Assembly: GCA_963678705.1 (NCBI GenBank)
Contig: OY783206.1
Coordinates: forward strand, 20,037,807 to 20,101,806
Length of the DNA stretch: 64,000 nucleotides
Source: Panorpa germanica
Lineage: Eukaryota > Arthropoda > Insecta > Mecoptera > Panorpidae
Reading direction: 5' to 3'
Positions 24,885 through 38,000 of the stretch are shown piece by piece. A program made the translations under genes and the position numbers. Each line of letters opens with the position of its first letter. The first letter of the stretch is position 1. The notes under the pieces are model-generated. The model saw nothing but the letters and a program-made list of their open reading frames with translations, did no database searches and was not told the DNA's origin.

Positions 24885-27038
24885 TTAAGCAGACTTATAT
24901 CCAGGTGGTCCATATGCAGACGAAACACTAGCTACTCCGCCTGTGCTACTTCCAAAAAGTCCTTGAGTAAGAGCTGATCCAGAGCTGCTAGCGGATCCAT
25001 CCACACTGGTTAGAATTCCTCCAGAGGTTTGACTTTCTCCACTGATGCTGGATCCAACATGTCCTCCATGAACGTGCTCCTTCTGGGTCTTGTACTTGAT
25101 GAAGTAGACCTCGGGTTTGCTTGGGATTGTTGGATCTGGTCGTGGGATCACAATTTCTGGTTGGGGCTCTGGTTTCTTCACCAACACGTAGACAAGTGTC
25201 TTCTCTTCGTTTTGTTGTTGCACTGGGATGATTGGGGCAACTGGTGCGGGGGCTACAGGTGCCTTGATGAAGATGATCTTGTAGTGTCTTTGTTGTTGGA
25301 CGGGGGCGATGTATTGAGGAGTCCTAACCTCGTGCTCCGCTGGAGGAACGTGGACGTAGATGTGCTTGTGGACTGTGGGGGCCTGGTGTGAGAGGTCAAC
25401 ATGTTGTGAGGATCCTCCGTTGAAGTTCAGGAAGGATTGTCCGGTTGATGATGACGATCCTGAGAAAATACTGGAGGAAGAGCTTCCGCTCTGTTGACCA
25501 CGGAGATCGAAGACGCCGCCTGGTCGTTCGTAGGCGTAGCCTGCTTCGGGGCGCGCAACCGCCACCGCCACCAATGATGTTAATACCTGAAATTAAAGAT
25601 TAAACATCACTGAATGCTCGGCAAGCATGCTCGGCTTTATAATGACTATGAAACATTTCTCAACTTTTTATTATTCTGTAATAATTGACTTGTGAACTCG
25701 CTTGTTTAGCAATAAGTAATCGAGATTATTTTTCCTGTTTGGCAAACATGCTCGGCAGACATGCTCGGCTTGATGATGGCAATGAAATCGCCAAATGTAT
25801 CGCAAGTTTTTATTATTCTGTAGTAATTGTCTTGTGAACTCGCTTGTTTAGCAATAAGTATACGAGATTATTTTTCCTGTTTGGCAAACATGCTCGGCAG
25901 ACATGCTCGAGATTATTTTTCCTTTTTCATAGCAATCATAATATAAAACTTGATGGAATAGAAGTGATTTTAATCAGAAGCGATATCTAATAAAACCATG
26001 CGAACACCTAGCTGCAATTCCAAACCACAATTTAAATGGAGAGGGAATATTTGTCCTAGTATCAACGCAATGGTCGGGCAAAGGAAATAGAGTGATAGAC
26101 GTAAATGCGGGAGAAGTGAAAATGAAGACAGAAGGGAAGAAGTATAGTGAAAATATAATAGAGGGTTTGTCGAGAGGAGACAAAAGAAGACAAGAGGTGA
26201 GGAAACTAGGAGAACTAGGGAAAATAAACGGGAAGGGTCAAGAGAAGAAGAAGCAAGAAGTACTCTTGGAAATAGACAGGTCTAGAATAGTTTAAGTTTA
26301 ATTTCAAGTTGAAATCATATGAAATGCACTAAGAATGTAATCTACATTAAGCCGACAAGGCACACAATTAATATAATGTAATAAATATAAATTGAATACA
26401 CGAGCCATTTGTTAGTAGTAAATGACGTCTCACACACAAACTCGTATGCGTCTCTGTTGTATGAAAGAGATGGCAAATCATCGAATGTGACATCACACGC
26501 AGATTTATATTTTCATAACTTTGGTACCCTTTAATTATTAAAGTTGAGTATTTTAATAGTTAACATCTCCTTCTAAATTGGACATTTAAGGTCTTGATAG
26601 CCAACTTTATCAATATATAGTACAGTGTTATATAAATTAAGTGGCACTGAGATGATTTGTAGCGAATTTATGCGTTTATATACGAAACACAGGTCACTTG
26701 GTGACGTCAGAAGCAAAAAGTACACCAACTAGCATCTAAAACGAGATAGTTACAATATACTTGTGGAAAACCTTAAGGAAATTAATTTTTCCGCTAAAAC
26801 TAAAATAGAATCTCTATTTTCACAGATTTAATAATAACAATTACTTTTACATTTTCTTGATAAAAAAGTGACACTTATTAGAGACTACATTGAAATTAAA
26901 GTGAGATAGCTTTACACAAAACAACTAACGAAAAACAAAGACAAGTATATTATTTATAAATGATTTCTCTTTAATGAATGTAGTATGATTTATATGTATA
27001 TATAAATATAAATAATATCTTACCAATACAGCTTTCAT
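24885..27038 (-). CDS. Twdl: Tweedle cuticular protein 2
   Basis: Exons 27038-27024 (MKAVL, donor GTAAGA) and 25586-24885 make a 238-residue secreted protein. The signal peptide MKAVLVLTSLVAVAVA is followed by RPEAGYAYERPGG, a Ser/Gly linker and the Tweedle (DUF243) blocks [26 protein letters not shown]-like, [15 protein letters not shown] and [14 protein letters not shown]. The Ser/Gly-rich tail ends in YGPPGYKSA. The DUF243 core is very close to that of the gene at 15257-18022, but the Gly/His expansions are absent, so the two may confer different cuticle mechanics. The 1,437-bp intron carries a 142-bp tandem duplication and repeat fragments. The first exon is fixed by matching splice phase, signal peptide and promoter. 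Confidence 0.93.
25613..25935. repeat. 142-bp tandem duplication in the Tweedle 2 intron
   Basis: A unit containing TTTTATTATTCTGTA, GTGAACTCGCTTGTTTAGC and AACATGCTCGGCAGACATGC occurs about 2.3 times with a 142-bp period. CATGCTCGGC occurs at least six times. Confidence 0.8.
26030..26400 (+). mobile_element. Non-LTR retrotransposon tail, family B
   Basis: A Lys/Glu-rich open stretch (26092-26295) is followed by a 3' end with GAAATGCACTAAGAATGTA, GCCGACAAGGCACACAATT and AATAAATATAA. The same 3' end occurs at 31040-31165 and, inverted, 45175-45310. Confidence 0.65.
26401..26640 (+). repeat. CACTCGTATGCGTCTCTG dispersed repeat, copy 2
   Basis: It directly abuts the family B retrotransposon tail, as at 31166, which suggests the two are parts of one larger unit. 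Confidence 0.65.
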
Positions 27039-27096
27039 AGTAGTTTTAATAAGGAGGATGCCACCAAGTTCTTACTTGGAATGGATTGTCTTAAAC

Positions 27097-27132
27097 ACTG
27101 ATGCCAGGTTAACATCTGTCCTACTTTTTATA
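27097..27132 (-). promoter_or_regulatory. Core promoter of Tweedle gene 2
   Basis: TATAAAA at 27132-27126 and a perfect arthropod initiator TCAGT at 27101-27097. The +1 A at 27099 is 33 bp past the TATA start and about 61 bp before the ATG. Confidence 0.8.
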
Positions 27133-27721
27133 GTAGTACTATCCCAGGTATATTGACCACGGTAATTCTTTGATTACATATTAATCGAAGAATCACATAT
27201 AAAAAAAACTGATGTGTTGAAAAAATAGTGTTCACGACTAATAAATGCTCATCTTCTTTAAACCGGTGTCACACCTCATTGTGTCATTGCAATATTGGAT
27301 AAAATCATATTTAAAAGTGTATATTAGTTTATTCTATCTCTCAACATATGTTATTTATTTAATTTTATTTATTTTGCGATCTGTCTTGTAGATGTAGTTC
27401 AAATTACGAGAGTTCGACGGCTACTCATACTTAAAGCAAGTTGTGGGGTTTAAACTGCCGATATAACTAAAAAGCACTGACTCGTTTATTTTACTATAAT
27501 GTATATAGAAAGGAATATGATAAAATTCATTATCGTATTATAGATTTATACTGCTCTTATAACCTCTTTTAAGTATAAGTCGCCACCGAATGGACTCGTG
27601 ATTTGGACTATATTTAACAATAATTATTGTAATAACTTTGTATTTGTACATACATATGACATATAGTGTACGTTTTACATCACAACAGCATATACATAGG
27701 ATATGCAATATACATCCAAAC
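27133..27721. other. Intergenic upstream of Tweedle gene 2
   Basis: No gene is seen. It may hold enhancers, but no recognisable motif cluster is visible. Confidence 0.4.
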
Positions 27722-27990
27722 GTATCTATTTATTATTTCATTTAATGAAGTCCTCCTCAGTCTGCTGAAGGTAGTCCTGTCTTCCATTAGTGTATTCGGA
27801 TGGTTCACAACTCAGTCTTTGTATTTCACCGTTCGAGTTTTAATTTCTTGTCTCACTGTAGGTATGGCAACATCGTGGTGCAGTTTTTCGTTTGAAATAT
27901 ACCACGGTGCATCTACAATCATGCGTAATGTCTTAGATTGGAATCTTTGTAAGATCTCAATGTTTGAAATAGCTGGTGCATCAACTTTCG
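27722..27990 (-). pseudogene. Jockey-clade retrotransposon fragment
   Basis: Matches 12425-12690 (APWY-type and IPTVRQEI-type segments on the minus strand). 5'-truncated and dead. Confidence 0.8.
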
Positions 27991-28544
27991 ATAGTTATTA
28001 GCACTTAAAACAATATATACATTTATAAACATTTACAATACATAATTTATAGTTTACAAAAGCGAGTATAGGTATTTAAAATATAGAGATTAAAGTCAGT
28101 AAGATTTTTTAGACTTTCTTTGTTGCTTAAACTCTTCACTCATATTATAGTTTTATCTTTGAGAGCGATGAGAACTTGAGATATTGAAGAATAATATTAA
28201 TAGAATATTTTATGATTACACTTTCTAACGTGTGAGATTAGCTTTAAATCAGTTATTTATATTTTCTTTCTATTAAAATAAAAAAACGTAACGAATTTTA
28301 GAAATGTCCATTTTTTTTTTGTAATATATGTACATATGTTAAAATCAATTTATTGAACGATTAGTTTTCGGAGATGCGCATTATGCAGTTATTGGCATAA
28401 TTTCAAACAGCTACAGAAACAGAAATGTTTATCAGATACTTTAATAAATTTAACAAAGTTATACCAGTTTACACCTGGTTGCGACCAAGTGAGAAATGGC
28501 AACCCAATTGTTTTAATTCTATACAAATCTCTCTTTGAAATGAA
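27991..28544. other. Intergenic, nothing recognised
   Basis: AT-rich, no gene. Confidence 0.5.
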
Positions 28545-29235
28545 TGGGTTTGTGTCCTTTGCCTAAATTTCTATAAAAGTTTACTATATATTGATAAAGT
28601 TTATTACTAGATTCTCTAATGTCCAATTATTTTTTAATAACGCCTTATATGTTAAAAGATATTAACAATTAAAAAAGTCATTTTGTCTCTTTAACTATTA
28701 AAAGGATTCAACGTTATACAACATTCCAATTGCATGTGACATCACAACCGCTATATTGTTATCTCTTTTATACAGCAGAGCGTAATGAGGTTAGCATATT
28801 CATGACAGAACTCTGACAAGTTTACAGGTTACCAACCTTACAGCTTATAAATCTCTGCTATATGTATTTATATATCAAAATATCAAATATTATTTACAGC
28901 TATTTCAAGGAACAATCAAATTTTAATATTATGTCTGCCGTAACCTTGTTAAATAAAACAAAAACTTATTATTCTTTGACTTGACTTGATTATTTCGACT
29001 ACCAACAGCTACAAAACATTACCACAACACTGACCTACTCAACAAATAACTGACGTTAAAATGCATTTCACGTCATACAAATGGCAGACATCTGTAGCGC
29101 AAAAACTACAATTCAAATTTTTATTTGCTATATCTCCGTCAACATTTAGATATTTAATAAAATAAACACGCCAATATACATTTCTTAAGATCAATTTCAA
29201 TCAACAATTGAAAAACCGACCCCTTAAAAATGAGT
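28545..29235 (+). mobile_element. TGGGCTTGTGTCC MITE, copy 3
   Basis: Starts TGGGTTTGTGTCC. Contains the ATCTCTTTTATACAGCAGAG hairpin arm and the CATTTCACGTCATACAAATG segment. The right end is eroded. Confidence 0.8.
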
Positions 29236-31039
29236 AAACGAAATGATCAATTAGTCAAATTATAATTAACAGTTCTTGCGGCCATATTTTGATAGGCATT
29301 ACCGTATTTCTCTATTAATAATTATATATAAAAATTGTATTTTGTTTGTAAAACAGTAAATGTAGTTCATTCTGTTAACAGTTTGTTAATGTAATTCCAT
29401 CTGTCCCTTTAGATTGCACTTTTAATTATTACTATACTATAAGTATTTTTCACAATTTTAAAATTTTATAGTTGTTCTACTCTGTAATAGATGTCGCCAG
29501 AAATAAAATAGCATTTATCTTAATTTCATAATTTATTATTTCAATGTATTTTTTTATAGGTTATAAATTTAAAATATAATAATATATGTCATAAATAAAC
29601 ACCTAATGTTGCAATTATTAAGATGAGGCGCTCATCTGACATTTTTTTCAATAATTTTGAAATATTTTAAATATATTCAGTTTCAAAATCCAAATATAGC
29701 GGATTTTGTTAATGTACGAGTACTTTGCGTCATCCATCGAACAACAACACCTGCAAATTACGTAAATTAAATTCTGTCGCTAGTTTAACTATTGCAATAC
29801 AAATGTATAAATAAAAACAATCGGTGTGATGACCTTTCGGCGTGAACTATGACCTTTACCGGAGTGAATGGTCTGCTAGAACATAATTATTATTTACTGA
29901 TTTAGATTAAGGGGTTAGACCACCTTGGAAGACTTAGGGCTTTATTTTATAACTATTTCTATGACTTCAAGCGTCATGGGTTGAACTTGTGTGATATTCC
30001 TTTTTTTCTTAATGTCGGCAAATTAAATTGTAGTGAAAATGCATGACTTAAGGTTAAACTTTTATTTGCCAATATTTAGAAACAAATGAATATCCCACTA
30101 GTAATTCATGACTCATGACGTCATAGGAAGACTTACAAAATAAGGCTCTTTAGTTCCACAGTGTTATGATCTTATTGTAAGAACGACAATCAAGTAGCTT
30201 AATGGTAAGCGTCCACAGTTACACACCGAAAACATACACCGCCTCCTCTTTAAGGCGTGGGTAGGGTCAAATCGATACAAAAAAGCATATTTTCGATAAT
30301 GTTTTTTGACGACACAGTTAATATATAATTATTTCTATAATTACTACATAATAAAATAACATTTGAAGAATATTTTGTGAAATTTTCTTAAATAAATATA
30401 AAAAAATAAGTCATCACAGACGTCACAAAAAAAAGTTGCATTGTGGTGTCCCTCATAACTCATCACTGGATTTTCTTAAATCGAAAAACAAAAATGATTT
30501 AATTAGTTGATAAGTTTCTGCAAGTAACCCTGTCGAGTTTTCATTGTTTTTTCAATTTCTTACAGCATTTACAAGTCAGAAACTTTGTTATTTTAAAATA
30601 CGTTAAAATTAAAAAAAAAACTCGACAGCGGTACCGCAGCATTTATGTCAAGAAAGAGTTTATAAAATTTGAAAAGATCGATGCAGTAGATTTTGAGTTA
30701 GAGAGGACACCGTCTCTGAAAATGCTATGTGTGAGAAAAACGCATTTAAAAGTTTTAAAGAAAGACGAAACCGGGCCAGAGAGGTGAAGACTTAAAACTC
30801 TATATCTCCGACAGTTTTACATGAATCGACTTCAAATTTTCACACAATAAACTTAATATGTTGTACATTAATATAAATATATTAATAAAGTAATAGGAGA
30901 AATGGGAAGTGAAATTTCCCACAGTGAACTATAGACGCCAACCATTTACTATATTCTTCTTGAGGACGTTGCTAAGGAGCAGTTGTTGTTAACTTACAGA
31001 AAGATCTTCCTATGTAGTAAAAAGTATCTCACTTTCATC
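29236..31039. other. Intergenic; possible tRNA-like promoter fragment
   Basis: 30193-30275 has TAGCTTAATGGTAAGCG (tRNA box A-like) and, about 75 bp on, GGGTCAAATCGATAC (weak box B-like), with no foldable tRNA between. It might be a decayed tRNA-derived SINE. 30110-30140 and its surroundings share a CATGACG palindrome repeat with 23940 and 48340-48490. No gene is seen. Confidence 0.35.
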
Positions 31040-31165
31040 ATATAAGATGTACTTTTGGAAATAGAAAGGTCTAAAATAGTTTAATTTCAAGTTAAAGTTC
31101 TATGAAATGTACTAAGAATGTAGATTGTAAAGCCGAAAGGCACACAATTAATATAATATAATAAA
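31040..31165 (+). mobile_element. Non-LTR retrotransposon 3' end, family B
   Basis: GTACTTTTGGAAATAGAAAGG through GCCGAAAGGCACACAATTAA and AATAAATATAA, as at 26270-26400. Confidence 0.65.
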
Positions 31166-31480
31166 TATAAAACTTGATGGAATACACGAGCCATTTGTTA
31201 GTAGTAAATGACGTGTCACACACACACTCGTATGCGTCTCTGTTGCATAAAAGAGATGGCAAATCATCGAATGTGACATCACACGCAGATTTATATTTCT
31301 ATAGCTTTGGTACCCTTTAACTCTTAAAGTTGAGTATATTAATTGTTAACATCTCCTTCTAAATTGGATATTTCAACATATTTTATAAAAGAAACAAATA
31401 CCGCTTGCTGTAATATTCTTTACACAACAATGTTTGTCATATTCTCAATGAATGATTCTAAGCTTTTCAAAACAATCGTA
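31166..31480 (+). repeat. CACTCGTATGCGTCTCTG dispersed repeat, copy 3
   Basis: Colinear with 26395-26600, then continuing into TTCTCAATGAATGATTCTAAG of the 18640-type family. Confidence 0.6.
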
Positions 31481-31792
31481 GGGATTCAACGTTGTAGAAC
31501 ATTCCAAGACATGTGACATCATGTCCGCTAAGTTGCTATCTCTTTTATCTTTTACAACAGAGTGCAAAAGAGATAGCATACTTAACACAGAACTCTTATC
31601 CATAGAAAAAATAACTAACCTACCCGTAATGGTACAGACATGTTACGTCATAAATATGACCGGTTAATTGCTATATCCCCGTCAACATTTAGATATTTAT
31701 TAAAATAAAAACGCCTATGTACATTTATTAACAACAATTTCAATCAACAATTGAAAAATGGATCACTAAAAAATGAGGACACAAGCCCATTT
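31481..31792 (+). mobile_element. TGGGCTTGTGTCC MITE, 5'-truncated copy
   Basis: Has the hairpin CTATCTCTTTTATC...AAAAGAGATAG and the GAGGACACAAGCCCA terminus. The left end is absent. Confidence 0.75.
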
Positions 31793-32027
31793 TGGTGCAA
31801 AGAATGTAAGGATTGAGACTTTAAATATATATTTTTAAACTGATGTATCTCCTTAAAGATGGCGGGGATATTGGTGGATTACTTTTGAAGATGTATAAAA
31901 GGACTTGATGTATTCAAGTTTTAAAATATTTACGCTGCTGCAGTTGCTAACTTCTAGTACACATTTACTCACTTCTGTATAAATCGTAGAGAATGTTACA
32001 ATTATCATATTCTCATGTTGCGCTAAA

Positions 32028-35000
32028 ATGGATAAAATTATTACAAATGTAAACAAGGTATTCCTGAAATTATATACTTACTTTTACTTTGGCAATGTTT
32101 ATATTAACGCGTTGTGTTCTCAAAGAAGGGGGGGTATACGGTTTTAATATCGACACATAAGATTACTAGATTTTACCCCCGTCGCAAGCGACAACTGTCT
32201 TTTATATGTGAATTGAATATCTTTTCAAATTTTAATTCCATTTTTAAATTGAAATATTTAACTCGTTCCATGTTTATTTTACATATAACAAGAAATAATT
32301 TTTCATGTAAACTGACTAAAAAGAAATTATTTTTTTCAAAACTTGGGATTTTTTTTTCGAGTTGTAAATTAAGTACCAAAGTTAGCCCATATACAAAATA
32401 TTAACTTTCTAGTCCAATTTTTACTCTCGGCTAAAACCGCCCCTGTGCCCCCATATAAAGTTTTTGAATGTTGAATTTTTTTTTTAATATTATATTCCAT
32501 TATTACACAATCCAAAATTTGAGTTTTCTCCAAAGTTTCCTACCGGGCCTCCTAATTTTCTCAACGCCCTTCTATTTAATTCTTCAATTTCTAATTTTCA
32601 AAAAATATCAGCATTAAACACCGTAATACACATGCAATATTTCATCTTTCTATCTTTTACGAATTAAAAGTTATAGACCAAAAAAAAAAACATTTCTTTA
32701 GTTTTTCCAAAATTATGGATTTTCAGGAAATTCAGGAAAAATTCCGAGGACGCCAAAAGTCCAAGAAATCTTAAAAATTCAAATCTTAAAATAGAAAGCC
32801 TTCAAAAAAAATTTTCTCTACGAAATAGACAACTTTTAGGAAAATGCGCTGAGCCGTTTTCGAGTTGCCATACAAATTTCGAACCAAACATATAAGATTA
32901 TAAACATACAGTTGGAACATTATCATATAGGCACACTTCATGTTGTAGACACTATAAATATTGCTGTAAAAATGAAAATGGTAAATAATTAAATTTCAAA
33001 ACTGTACTACATGAGAACCTGAAAGGTCCAATGATTCTCTCACTGCTCAATATATTTTATAGATATTTCTGAGACACCCTGTATAGAGACAATTATATAT
33101 TGATGGATTCACTACTAAGTAACCCAATTATGACGTCACTCTCACGTGATTGAATGAAACTGCAGTCGTCAACAGATTTAATGAAATAACCCAACATACA
33201 GGCATGTAAAACCTATAACAAAAATGAGTTCTATTCAATGAGCTAGACAGAGATAGATACAGCTTTTATTTATGTTAGTTAGAAAGAGATGCAATACGAT
33301 TAACATTTTGTAAATATTTCGTTTTTTAATTGTCAGTGTGTGTTTAATAAAACTATTAGAAAATGCATATTTAATGAAGCAATTAGTTGATTGTTAATTA
33401 CGCAAATTATTTATTATGTAAACAACGCCTTTTCGCACTGATTCAACGAAATTATACACTCTGTCCCAGAATTATTGTCACATTTTTTATGCGATTGGTT
33501 TTGGTTTTGAATAAAAAACCTGTCATCAACATCTTCTCGGCGCCACAGCACTTCTGGAGTTTTTGCATCTGTTATAAAATTTCGCCATTCTTATTGGCCG
33601 CATTTCTTTTCAATTTCGGTACTCATTTTCGTTAGGTTTTCCTGTACTTGTTCTTTTCATCTCGCACTAGGTCTTTCTCTCACTCTTGCACCTTTTCATT
33701 TCTGATCCAGAAGTTTCTTAGCCGTTGCGTTTCATTTGAGAACGCATAATAAGTATACATTTTATAACAGCTTTAATAATAACAAGTCAATATAAAAATA
33801 TTTTCGTAAATGCAATGATCTGTAATAAATATTTTTGGAAATCTAACAAATAGTTTTTAGTTTTTGAATAAAATAATAATTAGCATAATTTTTTAAGAAT
33901 ATAAATTGACTGTTTATTGATTTAATCGTTTTTAAACCATATGCAAAAGAAATGGAAAGTGAAAATAATTTTGTTTTACCTATGTGAAAATGTCAAAAAT
34001 TTTAGTTATAGTTTGCCTGAATAATCTCACCCGGAAATCAAAAAATTAATTAAAACCTTCATATTTCCGTATTTACGTTTCTTTAATTAAATCTTATTAC
34101 ATTTCTTGGAATGATATTTTAAAAAAATTAAATCATTTCTATTTATATATCTTTCTCTCTGTCAGTCTTATATAATGTAGTGTATTTATATTCGTGTCCT
34201 TGTCACACTCATATATTTAACTCATATCCGTATCTTAAAAAAATTCATTGTCACTGATTGATAGATAATATTTTTTTATAGAATGCCATCAAACGGTTCG
34301 AGATTGAATTGGTTTTACATGCAAAAGAAAAGGACAGCTATATAGATGACATCACCAGAAATGAGCGAGAGGTAAATACAATAAAAAAATATTCTAAAGG
34401 TATTATTACATTAATAATTATTCGTTCTATTTTATTTGAAAAGTATTTGTGACCATGACTTGATTTCTGTAAAACTGTACTACATTATAAAGGAGACTGT
34501 CAGGACCTAAAATGGCCAATTATTTGTCAATAAGTCGCGATATTATAGGAGATATTACCTATTAAAATAGTTATTTTTGTCCCTTTAATATATATATTTA
34601 GCAATGTCCTTTATACTTAGAAAAAGTTTCAATACTCCTTGCGGTACTAAATTTTTAGATATTGACTATTAAAATCAGCATTTTCATCATACGAACCTTA
34701 CACCGATACCGACGGATCTTGAAACGGAAACAAATGTTTTGAGATATAACAATTATAATTTTCTTACGATTGTTTTGAAAACCTACAATGGGCTTGTGTC
34801 CTATGTCTTAATTTGTATAAAAGTGTACTATATATTGATAAAGTGGGTTACTAGAACCTCAAATGTTCAATTATTTTTTAATAACTTCTTATATGTTAAG
34901 AGATATTACCAATTAAAAAAATCATTTTGTCTCTTTAATTATTAAAGGGATTCAACGTTGTACAAGTTCCAAATCCATATGACATCACAATCGCTGCCAA

Positions 35001-38000
35001 CCTTACAGCTCATAAATCTCTGCTATATGTATTTTTATATCAAAATATCAAATATTATTTACAGCTATTTCAAGGAACAATCAAATTCCAATATTATGTC
35101 TGCCTTAGCAGAGTTAAATAAAATAAAAACCTATTATTCTTTTACTTGACTTGATTATTTGGTTACCAACAGCTACAGAACATTACCACTGACCTACTCA
35201 ACAAATAACTGACGTTAAAATGCATTTCACGTCATAAAAATATGGCCGACCATTTCTAGCGCTAAAACTACAACAATTAAAAAATCGACCACTAAAAAAT
35301 GAGGACACAAGCCCATAAGCGGTATTCGTTTTTTTAATAAGTTATGATGAAAACGAAATAGTTTTGATCATTTTCGACTTTGACATACTACGTTCACCAA
35401 ATAAAAAACAAATAAAACAAATATTAAGTAGAAATTAACATCGTCAAATTTTACCTTTAGAACATTACACTACATTCTATAGTGTCACGTAATGTTTTAT
35501 AATTACAATGGCTAAATAATGCGCGTAATTATTCTAGTAGAACTTATTACTAGTAATTAGCAGCCGATACACTCCTTTAATTAATATTAAGTAAGTAATT
35601 AACTTTAACATTAAAGCATTCATTAATGAACCTCTAATTTAGCACGTTTAAATTTTTAGCAAAGATTCAAACAATGTAATACAGAGAAATATGATATTAC
35701 ATATTGACAATAAAAATATTAATTGATTATTAAATAGACTTCTAGGTAATCAAGTTTTTGTGCCTCTAACATTATTAGTAATTATATAGTATGTAATTTG
35801 AAAAATATTAGAGCAGGTTGATTAATTTTAGTAATTAATTTAAATTACAAACATTTATGGTTCGTGTCCTAGATTCTTTAATTGAACAACAATTTAAAAG
35901 TAAATTATGATTGTAAATATCACATAAAAACATGTAAATGATTTGTAATACTTTCAGATTACTTATAAAATATGTTATGCGATTTTAATTAACTTATTTA
36001 TTCAAAACTCATTATACGCCTAAAAGGTATTCTACTACTAAAGCAGAAAATTTACACTAAGCGACATCTATTATCGAATAATTGATGTCTCTTTCTTTAT
36101 TTCTTGGAAAATTTAATATTCTATACATATACATTTGAATATGAGAGAGCAATTATTTTTAACAACTGTTAAAAATGTAATGTGTAATTATTAATATTAT
36201 GTTAGATATTTTCCTATCAGGTAATAAAGATACCTACTTTATCGGCTTCTAATGTCAACATGTTATGTCTATTATCTCTGGTTATGTCAACCAAAGTAAC
36301 AACATTCCGAAGCAACAAGTAATGAAGCGAATAAGTTATATTTATCTATTAAAATAACTGTAGAATATTACATTAAATTTATAAATATCGTATTACACTT
36401 TATATAGTTTAATATACAATAATTTGTATATATGTTATATTACTTTTGGTGGTTTTCTTTTGCATGTAATACTTAAGGTTACATTTATATCATAATGTAA
36501 GTTTTCGTGCTTTTATATTTTCAAGTTATATTCTATAAATATTCAATTATTTTAACTGTAATTTTAGGACTTCTATTACTACATTATTGCCTTGGCCTCC
36601 AGCTCCAGAGAATTATAATAATATAAATTTAACAATCAGAAATTTAACAAATAAAAAGTGTGTCTTCGTTTGCAATTATCATGATGTTAATAACAAGTGT
36701 TATTTGCACGTTTATAAAAACACCGATAAAGTTATTAAAAATAAAGCAAATATTAAATTATCTATCACAAAAAATAAAATTTCCAGTAGTGGTATACCAA
36801 TATTTTTATGTGACGAAACATACATTTTAAAAAACAATGTTTTTATTATAAATGAAAGCAAATTCGAAAATGTGATTTCTGTAAAGGAGTGTCAAATTGG
36901 TTGTATTATAATTCAAGTTACCGGCTATAATTTCACATTAAATATATATGATAAAAGCAAAAATGTAATTGTTAACAAGATAGAAACAACTTTTGATTAT
37001 AAAATTCAAGAAATTTGTGTTGTTGTTAAAAAAATATCGGAATTTAATACAAATTTCTTAAAACCATTGCTTAAAAATCATGAAAACTTGCTAGAAAATA
37101 ATAACGAAATTGCGTTATTTGGTACAGGTGATAGTATCCTACATTTATTAATCATAGCTTCGAATACTTCTGGTATTATCAACATTTTTAATTCGGTTTT
37201 ACCTTTCACCGAAATAATTTGCTCAAATACAGAATGTTGCGTCATTTATTTGCTTTTAAATAATGGCAGAATATGCTGTTTGTTTTCTGATAAAGATTCA
37301 GACTCATCTGGGATTACGACTGTAACTTTTGAGACAAAATTACTATGGAGAAAATGGTGTATTGTCAATAACAATACATTATTCGTGACAGATAACAAAA
37401 TTGTGTATAGATTGTTTATCAGTATCGAGAAAATTCAAAATGATTTGACATATCACATAAATATTAACAAAGAAATAATTCCTACAACTGAAATTGCTGA
37501 TTTAAAATATAATTCAAAATCAAATGATATAATCGCCATAACAACTAACTTAACTTTCTATAAAATCAATGGTTTTTATTTAATTCAGGATTTTCCTTAT
37601 ATAAGCCCAAAAGAATTAAATAATTGTTTGAAATATAGCCAACAGGAATATATATATGCAATAAATAAGAAAATAACATTTCCTTCGACGCTGTCTGATG
37701 TTTTTGAAAACGATAAATCTTTAGAAAATAAATTATTTCTAGAAAAACAACATTTGTTGATTTTAAGCTTAATATCGCGACCATTTTCACTTAGTGATGA
37801 CATATCAACAAGTGTTAAAATTTCTTATGATATACATGAAATTGCAGAGCACTTTGAATTGGAAAATTATAATTTAGAAAGTAACTATTGTTATTATATC
37901 GTTAAAGTTAAATTCACCCGTGATCTTCATAAATATTTATCTATTGGTACTTGGCAAATTGTGATTTTAGTTTTAGTTAATAACAAATGTTATAAATTAG

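Noticed and set aside
25029-25391. 120-codon plus-strand frame over Tweedle 2
   Set aside because: Antisense shadow of the DUF243 exon.
25613-25935. CRISPR-like array
   Set aside because: Repeats are long, contiguous and in a eukaryotic intron, with no spacer pattern.
26092-26295. 67-codon Lys/Glu-rich frame as a host gene
   Set aside because: Directly continues into a retrotransposon 3' end seen elsewhere in the window, and lies in the Tweedle 2 intron.
30190-30275. tRNA gene
   Set aside because: Box A-like sequence only; box B is weak, and no cloverleaf or anticodon stem can be drawn.
36284-36318. Start of the unidentified gene at MSTKVTTF (36284)
   Set aside because: The frame stays open upstream to a good acceptor at 36220 that matches the phase of the exon at 34282. 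Kept only as a fallback if upstream exons fail.
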